Program-made: the position numbers and the translations under genes
Shown here: positions 10,641 to 24,400 of the stretch, in pieces
Position numbering within the stretch: position 1 is the first letter of the stretch
How the letters are laid out: every line of letters begins with the position of its first letter
NCBI GenBank assembly: GCA_021018995.1
Contig: CM037585.1
Location: forward strand, 65,908,646 to 65,972,645
Origin: Chloranthus sessilifolius
Taxonomy: Eukaryota > Streptophyta > Magnoliopsida > Chloranthales > Chloranthaceae
Direction of reading: 5' to 3'
DNA: 64,000 nucleotides
The notes under the pieces: model-generated
Told to the model about the DNA's origin: nothing
Database searches by the model: none
What the model saw: only the letters and a program-made list of their open reading frames with translations

Positions 10641-13551
10641 ATGGATGAGCCGGAGGAAACCCTCATGAACATACGCCGAAGAACAACTGCTTCCACCCCC
10701 AAATCCTCCAAAAAGTCGAAGCCAGCTGAAAAACCACTTGAAGCTCACTGAAATCTCACCCAAAAAGACCCCTAAAGCTAAGAAACCCAAAGCTGTTGAG
10801 ATTTAGGAACCTAGAGTAGAAGAAACCTCAGCGAGAGCTGCCCCTCCAGTAGAACTGCCTGTGGGGTTAACTACCCCCAATGAGTTTGTAGAAAAATTGA
10901 GTCTTGTCCCTGAAACGGATTTTGATCTGGCATATTTTGCCAACATTGGGGAGTGCTAGGGGACATTGGAATATTTGAAAAAAGAAGGTATGCTACCCCA
11001 TCTTTCACCATTGAAAGAAAATGTCTATCCCAGATTAGTGAAATTGTGGTACCAGAACCTGACAAAGAAGGTGGTACCTGGAGCTGAGGATACACTGGAA
11101 ATCTCGATTGATGATTGGCAGCTGACTATCGATTGCTGAGATATTGGGATGGCTTTTGGAGTCCCATATCAATTTGACTCCACCAGAGCTGAGGGAGCAC
11201 CTACAGGGGCCACATATTGGGAAATGGCTAAACAACTTACTAATGGAATAGTGGGCTCTGGTGAATCCTTGATGAGAAGAGACCTCCATCCTACCCTCCG
11301 ACTCATTGACGCCATTCTGAGGAAAAATGTCTGTCTCTGGCCATTTGCAAGAGAGAAGGACCCCTTTAGTGGATGCACTATACTTTTGTTCAAAGGGGTA
11401 ATTTGTGAATGCACCTAAGCTGATTTTTGAGACAATGGTGGACATCAATGACAAGGTGTGGAAGACATCAATGACAAGGTGCGGAAGAGGCAAGCTTTTG
11501 CTAAAGGAGGTGGCCTGCCTTTTTGTAGACTCATCACATGTCTGCTAAGGACTGGAAAATATGTGATTACGCAATCTGAACCAATGGAGAAGCTCACCTA
11601 TAAATTGTATGGTAAGCGAGAATGGTCAACCAGCCTCACATTGATTAAGAAAGGCCAACTAGTTGGAATGGAGGTGGCTGAGAAGACAATCACTTTCGTG
11701 GCAGCAGAGATTCCTGCAGAGATACCCTTAGCCACTCCCCCACCCACCATACCTGTCCCACTACCCACACCTCCACCCACTTTGCTTTTTCCATTTGTAT
11801 CAGTCCCTCTTCAACCAAACCTCCCCCCATCCACCTATGAACCTGTTTTACCTCCACCCACCTCCCAGGTCCTCCACCCTGACATCATAGAACCTCCCAC
11901 ATTATCCGAGCTTACCCTTACCATCCCTTCTCTACCCAGTACCCAACCCATTTCTAATTCTCCTCCATCTCCAACCCCTCTGCATCCACAGGATGTGGAC
12001 CTGTTCAACACTACTGGGTTCACAGCCCTCATGACCTCAATTGTGGAGGATGTCACTCATGAGTACACTCCACGTCTTGACTCCCACACCCCACTCCTCC
12101 TCATTTTCACCATTCACCATCCTCTCCCTTCCAACATGTCCATGCACCAGCCCCTTCTACTCCCACTAGGCCTGACACCCTCACTCAAATCCTTTCCATC
12201 CTCCAATCCATTCAGTCCCAATTAACCATCAACATCGACACCCAGACCCTCATGAGCTCATGTCTCCAATCAATTCAATCCACCCTTATCCCATCCTCTT
12301 CCGCTCCTCAACCCCCTCACCTATCCCCTCCTGTTTCACCAATACCCACTCCATACCAGGCAACTGCCCAACCTGAGGAAGTGGCCGCACCCACTCTCCA
12401 CATGCTTTCCTCACCACAGGCCACTTTACCCTCATCCCTAGATTTACTAGCCTCCCCAGTAGCTAAATCCCCTATACCCTTCGCCATCCCCCCACATGTT
12501 TTCCAGGATGCCTCCACCTAAACTGATCCATGGGAGGATTTGGTTCTTTCCACCCCCTCCTCTTCATTCACTACACCCTTGTCCTTGCCTATTGTCCTTC
12601 GACAATTCATGTACATACCTCCTTACCTCACCCTCCTGTGTGCAATGAGGGACAACCCTTACATCCACAGGGATGTCTTGAGAGGTATGGCTGCACTTTG
12701 AGCTTCCATTGAGGCCCCTTATGAAGAGAGGATTGCTAACATCGAATTGGAACACCGAATTCAACTCCGCGATATCTCTCAAGGGTGGTCTGAAATCCTG
12801 ACTCGTTATGAGTCAACAAAACAAGTGGCAGTGGCTGAGAGTCTCATTGCCAAATATGAGAAGAAGAATTCCAAGCTTCTAAAGAAAAAATTAGCCAATG
12901 CTCCTGAGATCCTCAAGGCCACCAAAAAACTATTTGATGCCAACCTACTCTATGCTGCCAAACAGATTGACATATTGGAGAAAAAGGTTGCCTCCCTTAC
13001 CTCTCAACCATTCCAACCCACCCCTCTTGCCACTGCACCTCCTGCCTCGCGATCCTGCCCCCCCTACAATTCAACCTCCTCCCACCCCCCCTGTGGATGT
13101 GCACCCTCCTCCAGCCTAGGAACCTCCCCTACTCAACCTGCCCCTCAATAACCCAAAAGGGCTCCCCCCAAGAAGAAAGTCACTTCCAAAAGATCTGCCC
13201 CCTCTGCTGCCCCTGCCAAGAAGGGGAAGATGCCTGTTGCCCAGTCTAAAACAACCTCTTCCACCCAGCCCCCTATCCAACCTGTTGCCCCTTACATCTT
13301 AATGACAAAGGAAGAACAAAGGAAGAATGCTGCAGCTCTTGGATTGGACCCACTGCTCTCTTTCCTTTCGATTCAGATTTCGATTCTGTTGTTGCTGTCG
13401 ACCCCAAAGGAAAACAGCCCACTGCCCAGTCTGTGGAGGCATCAAAGGGACAGCAACCGAGGGCTAAATCTAAAGGCAAAGCTCCCTTATCCAAGGATGA
13501 GCTGAAAAACTTAGTTGACCTCTACAATTGGCCAGATGATACCTGTAAATA
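10641..13551 (+). pseudogene. Element B ORF3 region (fossil)
   Basis: The extra ORF after pol in Athila elements, often called env-like. It starts MDEPEETLMNIRRR. The conserved N-terminal domain has TTPNEFVEKL, LKENVYPRLVKLWYQNL, SIDDWQLTID, GMAFGVPYQFD, MAKQLTNGIVGSGESLMRRD and LPFCRLITCLL. I believe it belongs to the family databases call putative plant transposon protein; that needs a search. A long Pro/Ser/Thr linker follows, then CAMRDNPYIHRDVLRGMAAL, a helical lysine- and glutamate-rich stretch, and a basic tail. No signal peptide or membrane segment is visible. Several breaks. Confidence 0.75.
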
Positions 13552-13712
13552 GCTATGGCAACTTGTTGTTTTAGTTTCTTCCTCCTTTTCTCATGTATAT
13601 ATTTGGCATTATAATACATTTTGTCTTCATATAGATTTTCTGTATCTCTCTTTTACCCCTTCGTACCTCCCCCTAATTTCATGCTGTTAATAGTAGGGAC
13701 ACTGTTTAGTTT

Positions 13713-13728
13713 AGGTTTGGGGGTATGG
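13713..13728 (+). other. Internal polypurine-tract-like motif (B)
   Basis: AGGTTTGGGGGTATGG is almost the same as the tract that precedes the 3' LTR in these families (AGGTTTGGGGGTGTG), but lies about 1.6 kb upstream of the LTR. C, D, E and F have it at the equivalent place. Confidence 0.6.
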
Positions 13729-15218
13729 CATGTATGTATGCTAATAAATTAGTTACTTTTAGTACAGCTAGGCTAAAATGAAGTGTTTGGAATTAATTAG
13801 AGTAAATTCTCATTGGAATTTTTGTAAAAAGAGGATATTAAGAAAACAACTTTTTAAAACTGAAACGACCTATAGTTTTAACATTTTTCATAAGGCAAAT
13901 GTCAACAATTTGTCAAAAATAATGTCTGATGTGTAGTAAACCTGAAATGAGAGAAAATTGTGAAGACAACCCCTGCAAATGAGATGGAAGGCCATACCCA
14001 GTGAGATTTGGGCCTAAAAAAAAAGTTTCCTTGAAGAGTGCCTTGGCAATTTTTCCGCTCTTTGGACTGATTAGATCTAATTCTAATCACTAGAAGTTAG
14101 ATAATTCCAAATTGAAACAGCTTGACAGCACTCATGACATTGAGGGCATGAAGTAAGGCCATCCCTTGGTCAGTTTGAACTTAAAATGTCCCTCCTTTGA
14201 ACTGCCCTTGATGCACACCACTTGAGCCTTAAAAATCCCAACTTTCTTTGAAGAAAACCAGAAATGTTAACCCAAAACCTTTTGAGTTATTTCAGTTCAC
14301 CCCCAATCTGAGAAATCAGGAAGAGGAAGGAGAAGTGAGATTATAGGAAGATGTTAAATCTGGTTGAAAGATAGGAGAACACATTCTTTGCTGTTGTGGT
14401 GGTATTCCATAGATATAATTAACAAAAAAAAAAAAAAAAAAGAGCAAAAGAATGAGAAAGAAAAGTCATTTCATTGAAAGATTGAAAGGAAGAGAAGAAA
14501 CTGGCCACTTTGGCTCTTAAAATTAAAGAAGTAAATGGAATTATGCTGAAATGAAGAGGTTAAGCTGCAAATCACCTCCTTACCTTATTGATTTCTCAAT
14601 TTTGAATCCCATTTTACCCCTTTATTCTTTTACCAATTTCTCCCCTAAGCCACATTACAACCAAATAAAAAGAACTTACTGATCTGAAATGGATTGAGTT
14701 GCCATGTGGAGATGAGAATTTGTCTGATCTATGGTGAAAAGAGTTAGAAACTTTCAAAAATTAGAGCAATGCCCATGCTCATGCTTACAGCCCTATTTGA
14801 GGACTGTAACTGCTCTTGAGCTGTGTGAAATTCTACACCCTTCATTATTGTTGTGAGTTAATAGCCCTGGTAAGACTTGGGCCTGAAATCCAATTTGATG
14901 GGGGTAGTATCAAAACAGAAATCTCAAGTGAAGGGTGAGTTATGCATCAATCCTTAGACACAATGCCTTGACATGAACCAATTGATGATGAAGGAATTAC
15001 TGCAAAAATTCACGTTTTAAGTTGGTGATTTTTTTTGCTAAAAACCCTCTAGAACAGAAAAGACATGATGAGAATTTATTCTAATTTACTGAAACTCTGT
15101 TTAGCAGGATGTACTACTATTAACTAACCGTATTGGGGAAGTTTCTGGGTACCTTCACTGAAAACCCTCAGGAGACTTCACTCTTCCACTAGGGATCACC
15201 TAGGGGTTTAAAAGGTTT

Positions 15219-15239
15219 GGTGCATATCCAAAATGCACC
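15219..15239 (+). other. Stem-loop upstream of the B 3' LTR
   Basis: GGTGCAT-ATCCAAA-ATGCACC: a perfect 7 bp stem with a 7-base loop, 82 bp before the LTR. The equivalent stems in C and E have different bases but still pair. Confidence 0.65.
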
Positions 15240-15321
15240 CGTGCTCCCTACGAAAGTGGCATTTTTATTTTCTTTTAATTCTCCTTTGCTCAAGGACTAG
15301 CAAAGCTTACATTTGGAGGTG

Positions 15322-17016
15322 TGTTAAGTGATGAAAAATGCCACTTTTCACCCTATAACCTGACCATTGATAGACCTGTGAGCACACTAATAAGCTCTTG
15401 TCAAGTGCACTTTGTAGACAACAATAAAAGAAGGTAGTAATGTAGAAAACCACTCAAGAATGCCCAAAAAGGAACTATCTCTCAGCACAGGACAAACCTA
15501 GCAATAGCACACCAGAGGGTAGCACATCACTGGACCCTTGGAGCGCGTGGCTACAACAGGGCAAGGCGAAGGAAGTGAAAACAGGCTGAGAACGTCCTAT
15601 CGATTGGTTACCTGAAGACGTCGATAGGAGCTAAAAGTAAAGAAAGGAAGAATTCGTCTAGTTGAAGAGGTCTTCGATAGGATCTGAAGGCAGAAGAAGG
15701 ATGAATTGGTGTGGATTAAGGAGTTCGATAGGATCTCAGAACCTATCGAGTAGCTGAAAGGAAAGAAGAAACCATCCTATCGAAAACCTACCTGAAGAGT
15801 CAAAGGAACCTATCGAATGGTTTCTTGACCCTATCGAGATGAGAATGTTGGAACAGAACCTATCGAAGGGTGGTTGACCCTTTCGATAAGACTGAAAGCA
15901 AACCTATCGAAATGGCTGAATGAAGAGCGGAACCTGTCGAAATGGTTTTCCAACCTGTCGAAGAGCTTCTCCAACCTGTCGAATACTCCAAACCTGTGAC
16001 TGAGAAGGCTGGAATTCCAAGCGAAGATTCATCCTATCAAAACCTATCAAACGATCCTGAGAACCTAGCGAAAGGACTAAAATGTTCGATTCCAACCTAT
16101 CGAAAGCCTCCTGAACCTATCGAAATCGTGTGCAGAACTTCTCAAAAATTCAGCTGAGCACATGTTGTACTTTAGTGACCCGCTGCACGCAACTCGAGGC
16201 ACTTGGTGACCGACACGACGGTTTCAGAAGATGCCCTAAAAAGCCCTAACGGACCCACATGCTTTAACAGAACTCTAACAAACTCTGACGACCTTCTAAA
16301 AGGAATTTATGGTGGGAAAAATAGAGGAGAAAGCTATATATAGAGATCCCCAATTGCCATTGAGGGGGATCAAGATCTGAGCCAAATTCTAGAGATTAGC
16401 GCCTGCAGAGCAATTCCATTTCCCTCCTTTAGCCCAACCATGGTTGGCTAAGTCCCTTGGTGTAGCGAGGAGCAATGTTAGATCTGTAATTAGGTGAGGT
16501 TAAGAGTGCTATTGTAGGTTCCTAGCTGCATAGACTACAGATCTGAGAGTATTTCTGTTGTAAAGTGACCTTGTTTGTAATGATAATGTTGTTTTCAATG
16601 CTTTAATTAGATTTAAATTTCCTTTGGTTCCATTTGATGATCAATCAGATTTGAGTAGAGGAATTATAGATCAGCTCACCCACTTAACTGGTAGACCTCT
16701 TGGATACCATCTGATCTCCCTGGATCTGATGCTCCTGTGATTCCTTGAGTCTGTGACCTGGGAATTGCAGCATCTGTAGTGGTTTTAATTTTTCTAATTG
16801 AGGCTCTGGTTTGTAGGAGATCCCTAGGATGGTTTGTGACCATTAAAGTGGGCAGATCATAACTTTAAGATAAATCTAAGCTCAGGCCTCAATTGGATTC
16901 ATCTGCTGCAATCCGTGGATTCAATAAAATCTATAGGATGGTCTGTGACCATTAAAGTGGACAGATCATAGCCTTAAGACCAGGTGGATCCTGCGATTTA
17001 GAGTGGAATTTATACC
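15322..17016 (+). repeat. Element B 3' LTR, first part
   Basis: Begins TGTTAAGTGATG after the polypurine tract and runs to the C insertion, ending with the ATACC duplication (17012-17016). Motif array 15594-16130, TATA box 16335-16342. It continues at 38408. Confidence 0.9.
17012..17016. repeat. Target duplication of C (left)
   Basis: ATACC, repeated at 38403-38407. Removing C and one copy restores continuity of the B LTR. Confidence 0.92.
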
Positions 17017-19507
17017 TGTTGCTGCCCCAGCTGTGCTTTCTTTATTTGCTTATAGTAAAAGAAATTTAAAATCAAAATAAAATAGGGGATGAAATCAGCA
17101 CAACTGAGAAGTCCGAGACCTGCAAGATACAGGGCCCATTGTGGCAAGTTTTGATAAGTAAGAGTTTGTCCCACAGGGAAAGATGATCTACAGCTCCAAG
17201 GGAGCCATCTCTAGTAGTCCCTCCAGATCTGACTGCAGATCTAGCAGTCCTTAAGGGAAGGGAGTTTAAGGTCACTTAGTTTAGAGATCTTAAGGTAGCC
17301 TAATGTCAAAACTATAGAAAGGGTTGAGAGGATGGATGGAGTGTGGAAAATAAATATAAAAGGGGTGAGAAGTATGTTATTGAGCCTAGATCAAAGGAGT
17401 TTTGTAACTCAGATTCAGATCTGATGTCATAGAAATCTTGTCCGATGGCTACGCTATCACCACTGAGGAGAAAGAATCCAACCCATCTCTCTTCCATGAT
17501 TCAACCCCTTAAGGTTATAACCTGTCCACTCAAATGGTCACAGACTATCCCATAGGGGAGCCACAATCCATGGATGGGTCAAAACAAGTTAATCATTGTA
17601 GGCACTATTTCATCCAGGCTACCAGCTCAAGAATCCATAGGGAACCTCAACCTTAAAAGCCTATGTGTGGGGCTAAGGCTGTATAGGACCATGACAGCCC
17701 AGACACATAGAACCAGCAAGAGATTGAGTACAACCTTCGATCTAGCTGTCCATTGCTTGAATGAGGCTATAATGGTCAAGTCAAAAGCCTACAATCTCTA
17801 TAACCAGATCAGATCTAACATCTGATAGCGAATCTATACAAATATATGGGAGTCTGCCTCTGTACAACCTCCCACTAGGCTAATACAAGCTCAGGTGCAA
17901 AGAAGAAGGATCCATCTTGGATCGTTGGATTAGAATCACCCTAAGGCTATAACCTGTCCAGTTGAATGGTCACAGACTATCCCAGACGCTATCCTCCTCA
18001 TGGAGCCCAAGACAAAATAAGAATATCGCTGCCACCACCATGGTCACAAGGCTACCAGCTCAAGCTCCCATGGGGATTTCAGATCTAGTGGGTCCTGTGG
18101 TGGGGCTAAGGCTGTATAGGACCAAGATATCCCAGACACACAGGTCACTTGGATCTGAGTGGCCCTTAGAATAAGTCCTCCAATGCTTTGAATCACAGCC
18201 AAAGCAATGGCGGATCACAAGGCAGCAACCTTGCACAAAGCAGATCACATTCAAACACAAACCCCATAATGTAAAAATCCTATTACAAAACTTCTATTAA
18301 ACTAGTTCAAAATGCATATAAAGACATAGCCAGAAAGTGCTGGACTATGGAGAGAAGAAAAAAAAGAAAAAGAAAACTACTTATAACTGTAAAAGAAAAG
18401 AAAAACGATCTCTGATCAAATCTCCAAGAGATGAGATGTGTTCAAAGATTTGTTCAAAAAGGATTTGTTCCAAAAGATGATCCCTAAACCTAAGCTAAGT
18501 ATGGGTTCATATAGCAGTGGTGTGGCGGCGCATTAGGGTTAGGAAACCCTCATTTTAACGATTCCACGTGGCCTAATAGTGATCCTTGGATGCCTCGGGG
18601 TGCATGCATAAAGATTTAAGCGTGGGAGTGCGTGCCCTAATGACTAGAAATTCCCAAAAAGTCCTCTGCTGAAGCGATAGAAGTTGAAGTTCAGAGCTTC
18701 ACTAGGTAGCTGTTGTTTCCCAGAATTGTCGCGTGGTAGCTCTTGCTCTTCGCGAGGATGGTTTGACATTGAAGCTTCAACAGTCGTGAGGTTGCCTTGG
18801 TTTTCTCTTCAGGCAGTTGCGCGGTAGAGAATTGCGCTCTTGCTGGATTGGGCTTCGCGAGGTTGAGTAGACATCAAAGCATTAGATGTCGCGAGGTTGG
18901 AGTTCAAGCAGTCACGAGGAAGCTGTGCATTCGCTGGGTTGATCTTCGCAAGGATGGCTCTCTCTTCGCGAGGATGCTTTCTTCTTGAATAGCGCGAGAG
19001 CTGCGCGAGGAGTTCTCTTCTGATATTTGCATCCTGCGGCTACTGCACGAAGAGTCTTCTGAAGCTCTCTCTCCTCAGCCGTTCTGAGCGAACTGCGTGA
19101 GGTTGAGAGAGGTATACTTTGAACTGTGCGAGACTGTGCGATGTGTTCTACTCTTGAGCTTCGCGAGAGCTATGCGTGTTTATGCTTCGGAAGCTCTTCA
19201 GTCACTCAACTGCGCGAGAAGTTATTGTAAAGTCTTCGAAAGCTTAGTTGGACTACGCGAGGCATATTTCTCCTGAATCCTCTAAAGCTTGGGTCAGCTG
19301 AGCGAGGCTCATTTCAGGTCTAGATTCAGAGTTCATCCTTTTGAGGGACTTCTGGTGCCAAAATAGGCTCCTTAGCAAGATTTCTGGCCTTATTTTACTG
19401 CTGATTATTACCTACATAAAACACTTAACAAGAGCTTATTAGGTGGCTAAGGGTCTAATCAAAGGTTAAGTTAAGGGGTGAAAAGTGGTACTTTTCAGGT
19501 CTTAACA
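17017..19507 (-). repeat. Element C 3' LTR
   Basis: 2491 bp. On the minus strand it begins TGTTAAGACCTG at 19507 and ends AGCAACA at 17017. Near its start TGAAAAGT-GGT-ACTTTTCA (19478-19496) is a perfect inverted repeat. The CG array is at 18665-19305, the TATA-like site at 18506-18513 (minus), and two copies of the TCTGT..ACAGA hairpin block at 17520-17546 and 17952-17979. Confidence 0.92.
18665..19305 (-). promoter_or_regulatory. TTCGCGAGG/TGCGCGAG motif array in the C 3' LTR
   Basis: About twenty exact or near copies of TTCGCGAGG, TGCGCGAGG and decayed forms (TCGTGAGG, TTGTGAGG). In the direction of transcription the array lies upstream of the TATA-like site at 18506-18513. The same array in the 5' LTR is at 37560-38210. 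Confidence 0.72.
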
Positions 19508-19595
19508 CACCCTCAAACCTAATCTTTGTTAGTCCCTTAGCAAAGCTACATTAAATCTACTACAAAAATTAAATGCCACTTTCGTAGGGAGCATA

Positions 19596-19616
19596 GATAC
19601 ATTTAGCATATGTACC
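19596..19616 (-). other. Stem-loop upstream of the C 3' LTR
   Basis: On the minus strand GGTACAT-ATGCTAA-ATGTATC. All seven pairs form, one as G-U. Compared with B, an A-U pair replaces a G-C pair. Confidence 0.65.
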
Positions 19617-21167
19617 AAGCCTTTTAAACCCCTAGGTGATCCCTAGTGGAGGAGTGAAGTCTCCTGAGGGTTTTCAGTGAAGACACCCACAAACTTCTCA
19701 ATGAAACAATTAACAAAAGTGTAATATCATCAAGTGAGCAGTCAAGGAGCAGACTTAGTCTACTCTTGAATCAGTAAACATAAAAGAAATTTAATCCATT
19801 GGTTGCACAGTAATTTAGACAGCATAAAATTCTCATGAATGCACAACATTTCCAATCAGTTTACAACCACAGAATACTGCACAAGTGTGTGCCAGCACTG
19901 AGCTCATCATCAGATCAAAAATTTGGTTATAGGTCATACATAATGCATTCAAGATCAGACCCAAAAACTATTCAAGGCATACTCTCATAAGGGTTTTATT
20001 GAGGGGTTCATTTTCTCTCAGGCTCAAGAGCAGTTACATCCCACAAAGGAGTCTGTAAGCATGAGCATAGGTAGAGTTCTTAAGTGCTGACATCATTGAC
20101 AGATCCTCACCATAGATTGGATAACTCTTTATATCCACATGACAGCTCACTCAACTTTGGATCACAAGGGCTTTTAATTAGGCTGTAATGTGGCTTATGG
20201 AGTGGGGTTAAAAAGAATGGAAGGTTGAAAAGGGGTTCAAAATTGAGAAATCAGTAGGTGAAGGAGGTGATTCATGACTTCACCTTCTTGATTTTAGCTC
20301 CTTTCTTCTACTTTGAGATTTTCAGATTTGAAGTGATCAGTTTCTCTTCTTGATTTTGATTTTCCAAAAGAAAGTTCCTCTTGATTCCTCTCTGACTCCT
20401 CTTCATTATTATTTTTGTTTCTTTTTGGTGGAATTTTCTTCTTTTTATTTTTGTTTTTGCTTTTCTGAAATGCCACCATGTTCTCGCCACTATATCTTGC
20501 GAATTTTGAGATACTTTTTCTCCATTCACCTAATGTTGACCATAGCTAGTCCATCTTTAACTCTTTCTCCTTTACCTTCTGAATTCTCATAGTGAGGGTA
20601 GGGTGAATCAGGTTCATAGGTTCAGGTATAAGTACTCAGGTGTATTTTGAAGAAATTCAGGATTTAAAGCTCAAAGGGGGTATGGACAAGGGCAGTTGCT
20701 TTAGGGTTGGCCTTTTTAGGCTCAAACTGTCCAAGAGAAGGCCTTGATCCTTTCCTAAGTCTCATGAGTGCTATCAGTTGTTTCAACTTGGAGTTGCCTA
20801 ACTTCTAGTGAGCACAGTGACTCGGCCAGTCCTTAGAACTAAAAGAAATTGCCTTAGTCACTCCTCAAAGGATGGAAAATTTTTTATAGGCCCAATTCTC
20901 ACTGGTTATGGTCTTCCTTTGAACTTTTAAGTATGTCTTCACCATTTTTTTTTTCTCTAATGATTCACTAAGTGTTGATACAAGTAGGTTTCCTTGGTGA
21001 TATCATCATGGAAATGTGAAATATTAAAAGTTTATAATGTCTAAAGTTTGGAGAAATTTTAAATTTCTTATTTTTCATGATTCTTAAGTGAACATAGATC
21101 CATTTCCATATTACTCACATGACTCTGCTGCACTTAGGTTAACTATTCCATTGGCAGGGTCTACCTG

Positions 21168-21183
21168 CCACACCCCCAAACCT
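21168..21183 (-). other. Internal polypurine-tract-like motif (C)
   Basis: AGGTTTGGGGGTGTGG on the minus strand, preceded by ACCAGTGAGGGCATTGCTCC as in D, E and F. About 1.66 kb upstream of the 3' LTR. Confidence 0.6.
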
Positions 21184-21410
21184 ATGAGGAGCAATGCCCT
21201 CACTGGTTCAAAGTGAATGTACACCAGATTTATTGATGGTAAAAGGAAAAGAAAATAACATGGAACAAAACACACAACAGACAAAGCCAAATAGTAATGA
21301 CAAAGGAAGAAAATCTATTAAAAATGAGAAATGTACAAACTAAAAGAAAACAGAAGCAAAAGAGTGCAGAAATAGAAAATATCCTAGGTACAATCTAATC
21401 AGAATCTGGA

Positions 21411-24400
21411 TCAAAACTTGTCCCAACCCATCTTCTTGGCATGCTCTTGAAGGTAAGCCTCTTCCTCTTTTTTCTTTCGTCCCCTCTCTTCCTTTCTTTG
21501 GGCCGCAGTTTTGGGTATGGTTGGGGCCCTGACCCTCATTTCTCTAGTCTTTGGTGGTGGAGGGATCACTGAAGATTTATCTGGGGTCGGCTCAAGAGAT
21601 TTGATAGGACTTTTTTCTTTGGGGCTCTTCCCCTTTGGGCCCTTCCCTGGCTGAGGCTGAGGGGGGATGAGAGGGGATTGGGCTTGTGCTGGTTCAGGCA
21701 GGATAACAGGGGACTTATCTTTATCTTTCACCTGAGGCAGGAGAGGACTTTTCCCTTTGGCAAGCTTAGGGGGAGCCACAGAAGACTTTTCTTGCTCCTT
21801 TGCTGCAGGAATGGCAGGGCTCTTCCCCTTCTCTGGCTGGCTCATTGGTGGTGCCTCCCCTGACTGGGCAGATGTTTCTTTTCCAATTTTTAGAGAGGCA
21901 GCAATGTGAGAAGTTCTTTTAGCGGTAACTTTCCTTCTCTGAGGATAGTTTTGTTCAGCAGGGCCTGATGAAGTAGCAGCAATAGGAGTCTTGGCACTGG
22001 GATCCATAGGTGGTCTTGAGAATCAGTCTGAGTCGAAGGAAAGCTCTGGGATCCAAACCAAGGGTAGCGAATTGCCCTCGTTCCTCTTTGGAAAGTAGGC
22101 GACCATGGGGATCATCCTAAGCAGAAGCTCTGGTGACCTTTGGAGGTGGGGATGGAGGGGCTGGCCTTTTTCCTTTTTGGGCTGCAGTGGCTCTTTTGGA
22201 AGTGGAGGGTTTCTTGGAAGGAGTCCTTTTTCTTTTGGGGGCAGGAGATTGAACAGGGGAAGGCACTGAGACAGGAGCAGGAACTGGAGTAGGGACTTTA
22301 GCAGGAGCAGGAACTTGAGGAGGAGCAGGAGGAGGTACCGGAGATGGGGCTGTAGGAGGTGGGGGAACAGGTTGTGTAAGTGTAGGGGCAGGGGGAGTGG
22401 AAGAAGATGGGCCTGGTTGTGTGGAAGAAGATGGGGCCTCAGGGGGTGCTATGGCCAGAGGGGTGGCCTGAATTGGTTGGGCAAGTAGGAAGGCAACCCT
22501 TCGTTCCAAAATCTCAATTTTCTTGGTAGCATACAGGAGATTGGTATCTGAAAGCTCCTTACTGCGTTTGTTGATCTCCTGAGCATTTTTCAGTTTCCTT
22601 TCTAAAAACTTGGCTCTCTTTTTCGCCATTTCGGCATTGGCTTTTTCCATCTCCGTAGTCATTCTGTAGTAAGTTGCCGCAGCCTTGGTCGCATTGAGTG
22701 TCTCCAAAATTGCTTCCCACCCCTTGAAAATATCTCTCAGCTTCTCGCTATGAGCAAGCTTCAAGTCACTCAACTTCTGTCGCCAAGGGGATTCAATGGA
22801 TTGGCGAAGTTATGCCATGCCCCTCAGGACATCCCTCTTGATATAGGCATTGTCCCTCATAGCATGGAGGACGGTGAAGTAGGGAGGGGTGTAATAGGAG
22901 TGTCTAGGTAAGATTGGTAGAAATGGAGTGGAAGAAGTAGAAGGTGATTGATCCTGGGGGGGTAAAGTGGGGGCTGTAGTGATGAAGGTTAGAGGAGGGG
23001 TAGAAGTTGTTGGGGCAGTCTGTGTTAAGTGGTCAGTGAATTGAGGAGGGGGTAGGATAAGAGGTGGAATGGAAGGCATGGGTGGAAAATTAAATGAAGG
23101 ATGGTTAGTGGAGGTGGATGGTCTTGGGAAAGGGAAAAATGGAATGGTGAAGGGTCGAAATGGAAGTGGTGGGATTACAAATATGTGGGGTTGAATGGGA
23201 AAGGTGGATGGGAAAGGAATGGGGTTTGTTTGGGTGGAAGTGTTGGTAAATAGTGGTGGAGGTAATATGAGTGGGGGAAGGATAGGTAGAGTGGGGAAGG
23301 AGTGGGGGTTATGGTGTCTTGGAGGGTGAAGGGTGTAGTTAAGTCAATTGGGGTGAGGTCTGGTTACACTGTGGAGTCAGAGGTGGAAGGGGCTTGGATC
23401 AGTGGGGTGGTAGGAGGTTGTGTAGAGATGGGTGGGTTTGTCAATGTTTGAAGGGTGGATTGTATGTTGGTGATGTTAGTCTACATTTGGGCTTGGGTTT
23501 GTGTTGTGGTGGATAGCTGGGTTTGGATGTCATGTATTAAGGAAAGGATATGGGTAAGGGTGTCTGAGGTTGGTTGGGGTGGAGTATGAGAAGAGGAGGG
23601 AACAGGTTGGAAAGGAGAAGTGGGGGCATGATGGAAAGTTGTAGGGGGAGAAGATGAAACGTCCGGTGAGTGATGTGGTGAAGGGAGTGGGGAATCTGGG
23701 AGAAGGTTATCATGGATTGGCAAGGTATCAAGTAAGGTAGTCATGAAAGCCTGATACCCTGAAGTGGTGGCTAGGTTAAAGTCAAGGTCTGGGAGTGGAG
23801 GTGAGGTAGGGATGGATGGGATGGTGGCTGAGTCAATATGTGGGGTATTTGTGGGAATGATCGGGGTGGTTGGTTTAGGTAAGGATCTAGTTGGGGTTGT
23901 GTGAGAGGTCTTCTTTTTAATGTAGGATATTAGGGGAGGGCTGTCAGGGTTTAGGTCAGATGATTGTGGAGATACTGGGGCTGTGTATTGAGGTAAGGTG
24001 GGTGAAACGGGAGTGCTGTCATGGGGTTCAACACTTTCCACCCAGGAAGGAATCACAGGGGAAGGTGGAATGGAAAAGAGAGATAAGAGAGGGAAAGGGA
24101 GGATGGAAGAGGCAAAGAAACTAATGGAGGGGCAAGTGTGATGGATGGAGGCATTGCTACAGAAGCAGAGGTGACAGAAGCTTGCACCACCTTCTTTGGA
24201 GCAGGGGCCTTAGCCACAGTAGTTCCCTCTCCTTGCTCAGAAACAACCTGAGCTTCAGCCTTCTTCTTCTTCTGGGGATCCATCAGACGCCTGCTGATCT
24301 CCCATTGTCTTTTGGCAAAAGTTGTGGGAGTGAGGTCAGCAAATAACTCCCCCACTGGTATCTTGTACCCTCCCATCAGAAGTAATTTGGTGATGAGTCT

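Larger units (their letters stand above)
13552..15321 (+). other. Conserved 3' noncoding region of element B
   Basis: 1.77 kb without a gene. It holds blocks shared in order with C, D, E and F: an internal polypurine-like tract (13713-13728), CTAGAAGTTAG...CCAAATTGAAACA (about 14090-14116), a poly-A run (14422-14441), GATCTATGGTG...GCTCATGCTTACAG (about 14728-14791), and the 190 bp block before the LTR with a stem-loop (15219-15239). The terminal polypurine tract is at about 15304-15321. Confidence 0.7.
19508..21410 (-). other. Conserved 3' noncoding region of element C
   Basis: 1.9 kb without a gene. Read on the minus strand it has, in order, the internal polypurine-like motif (21168-21183), the CTAGAAGTTAG..GTTGAAACA block (about 20785-20815), the AATCTATGGTG..GCTCATGCTTACAG block (about 20050-20125), the stem-loop (19596-19616) and the terminal polypurine tract next to the LTR (19508-19530). 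The order and spacing match B, D and E. Confidence 0.7.

Noticed and set aside
11598-12056. Glycine-rich and valine-rich minus-strand ORFs
   Set aside because: They are the complement of the proline-rich ORF3 linker of B.
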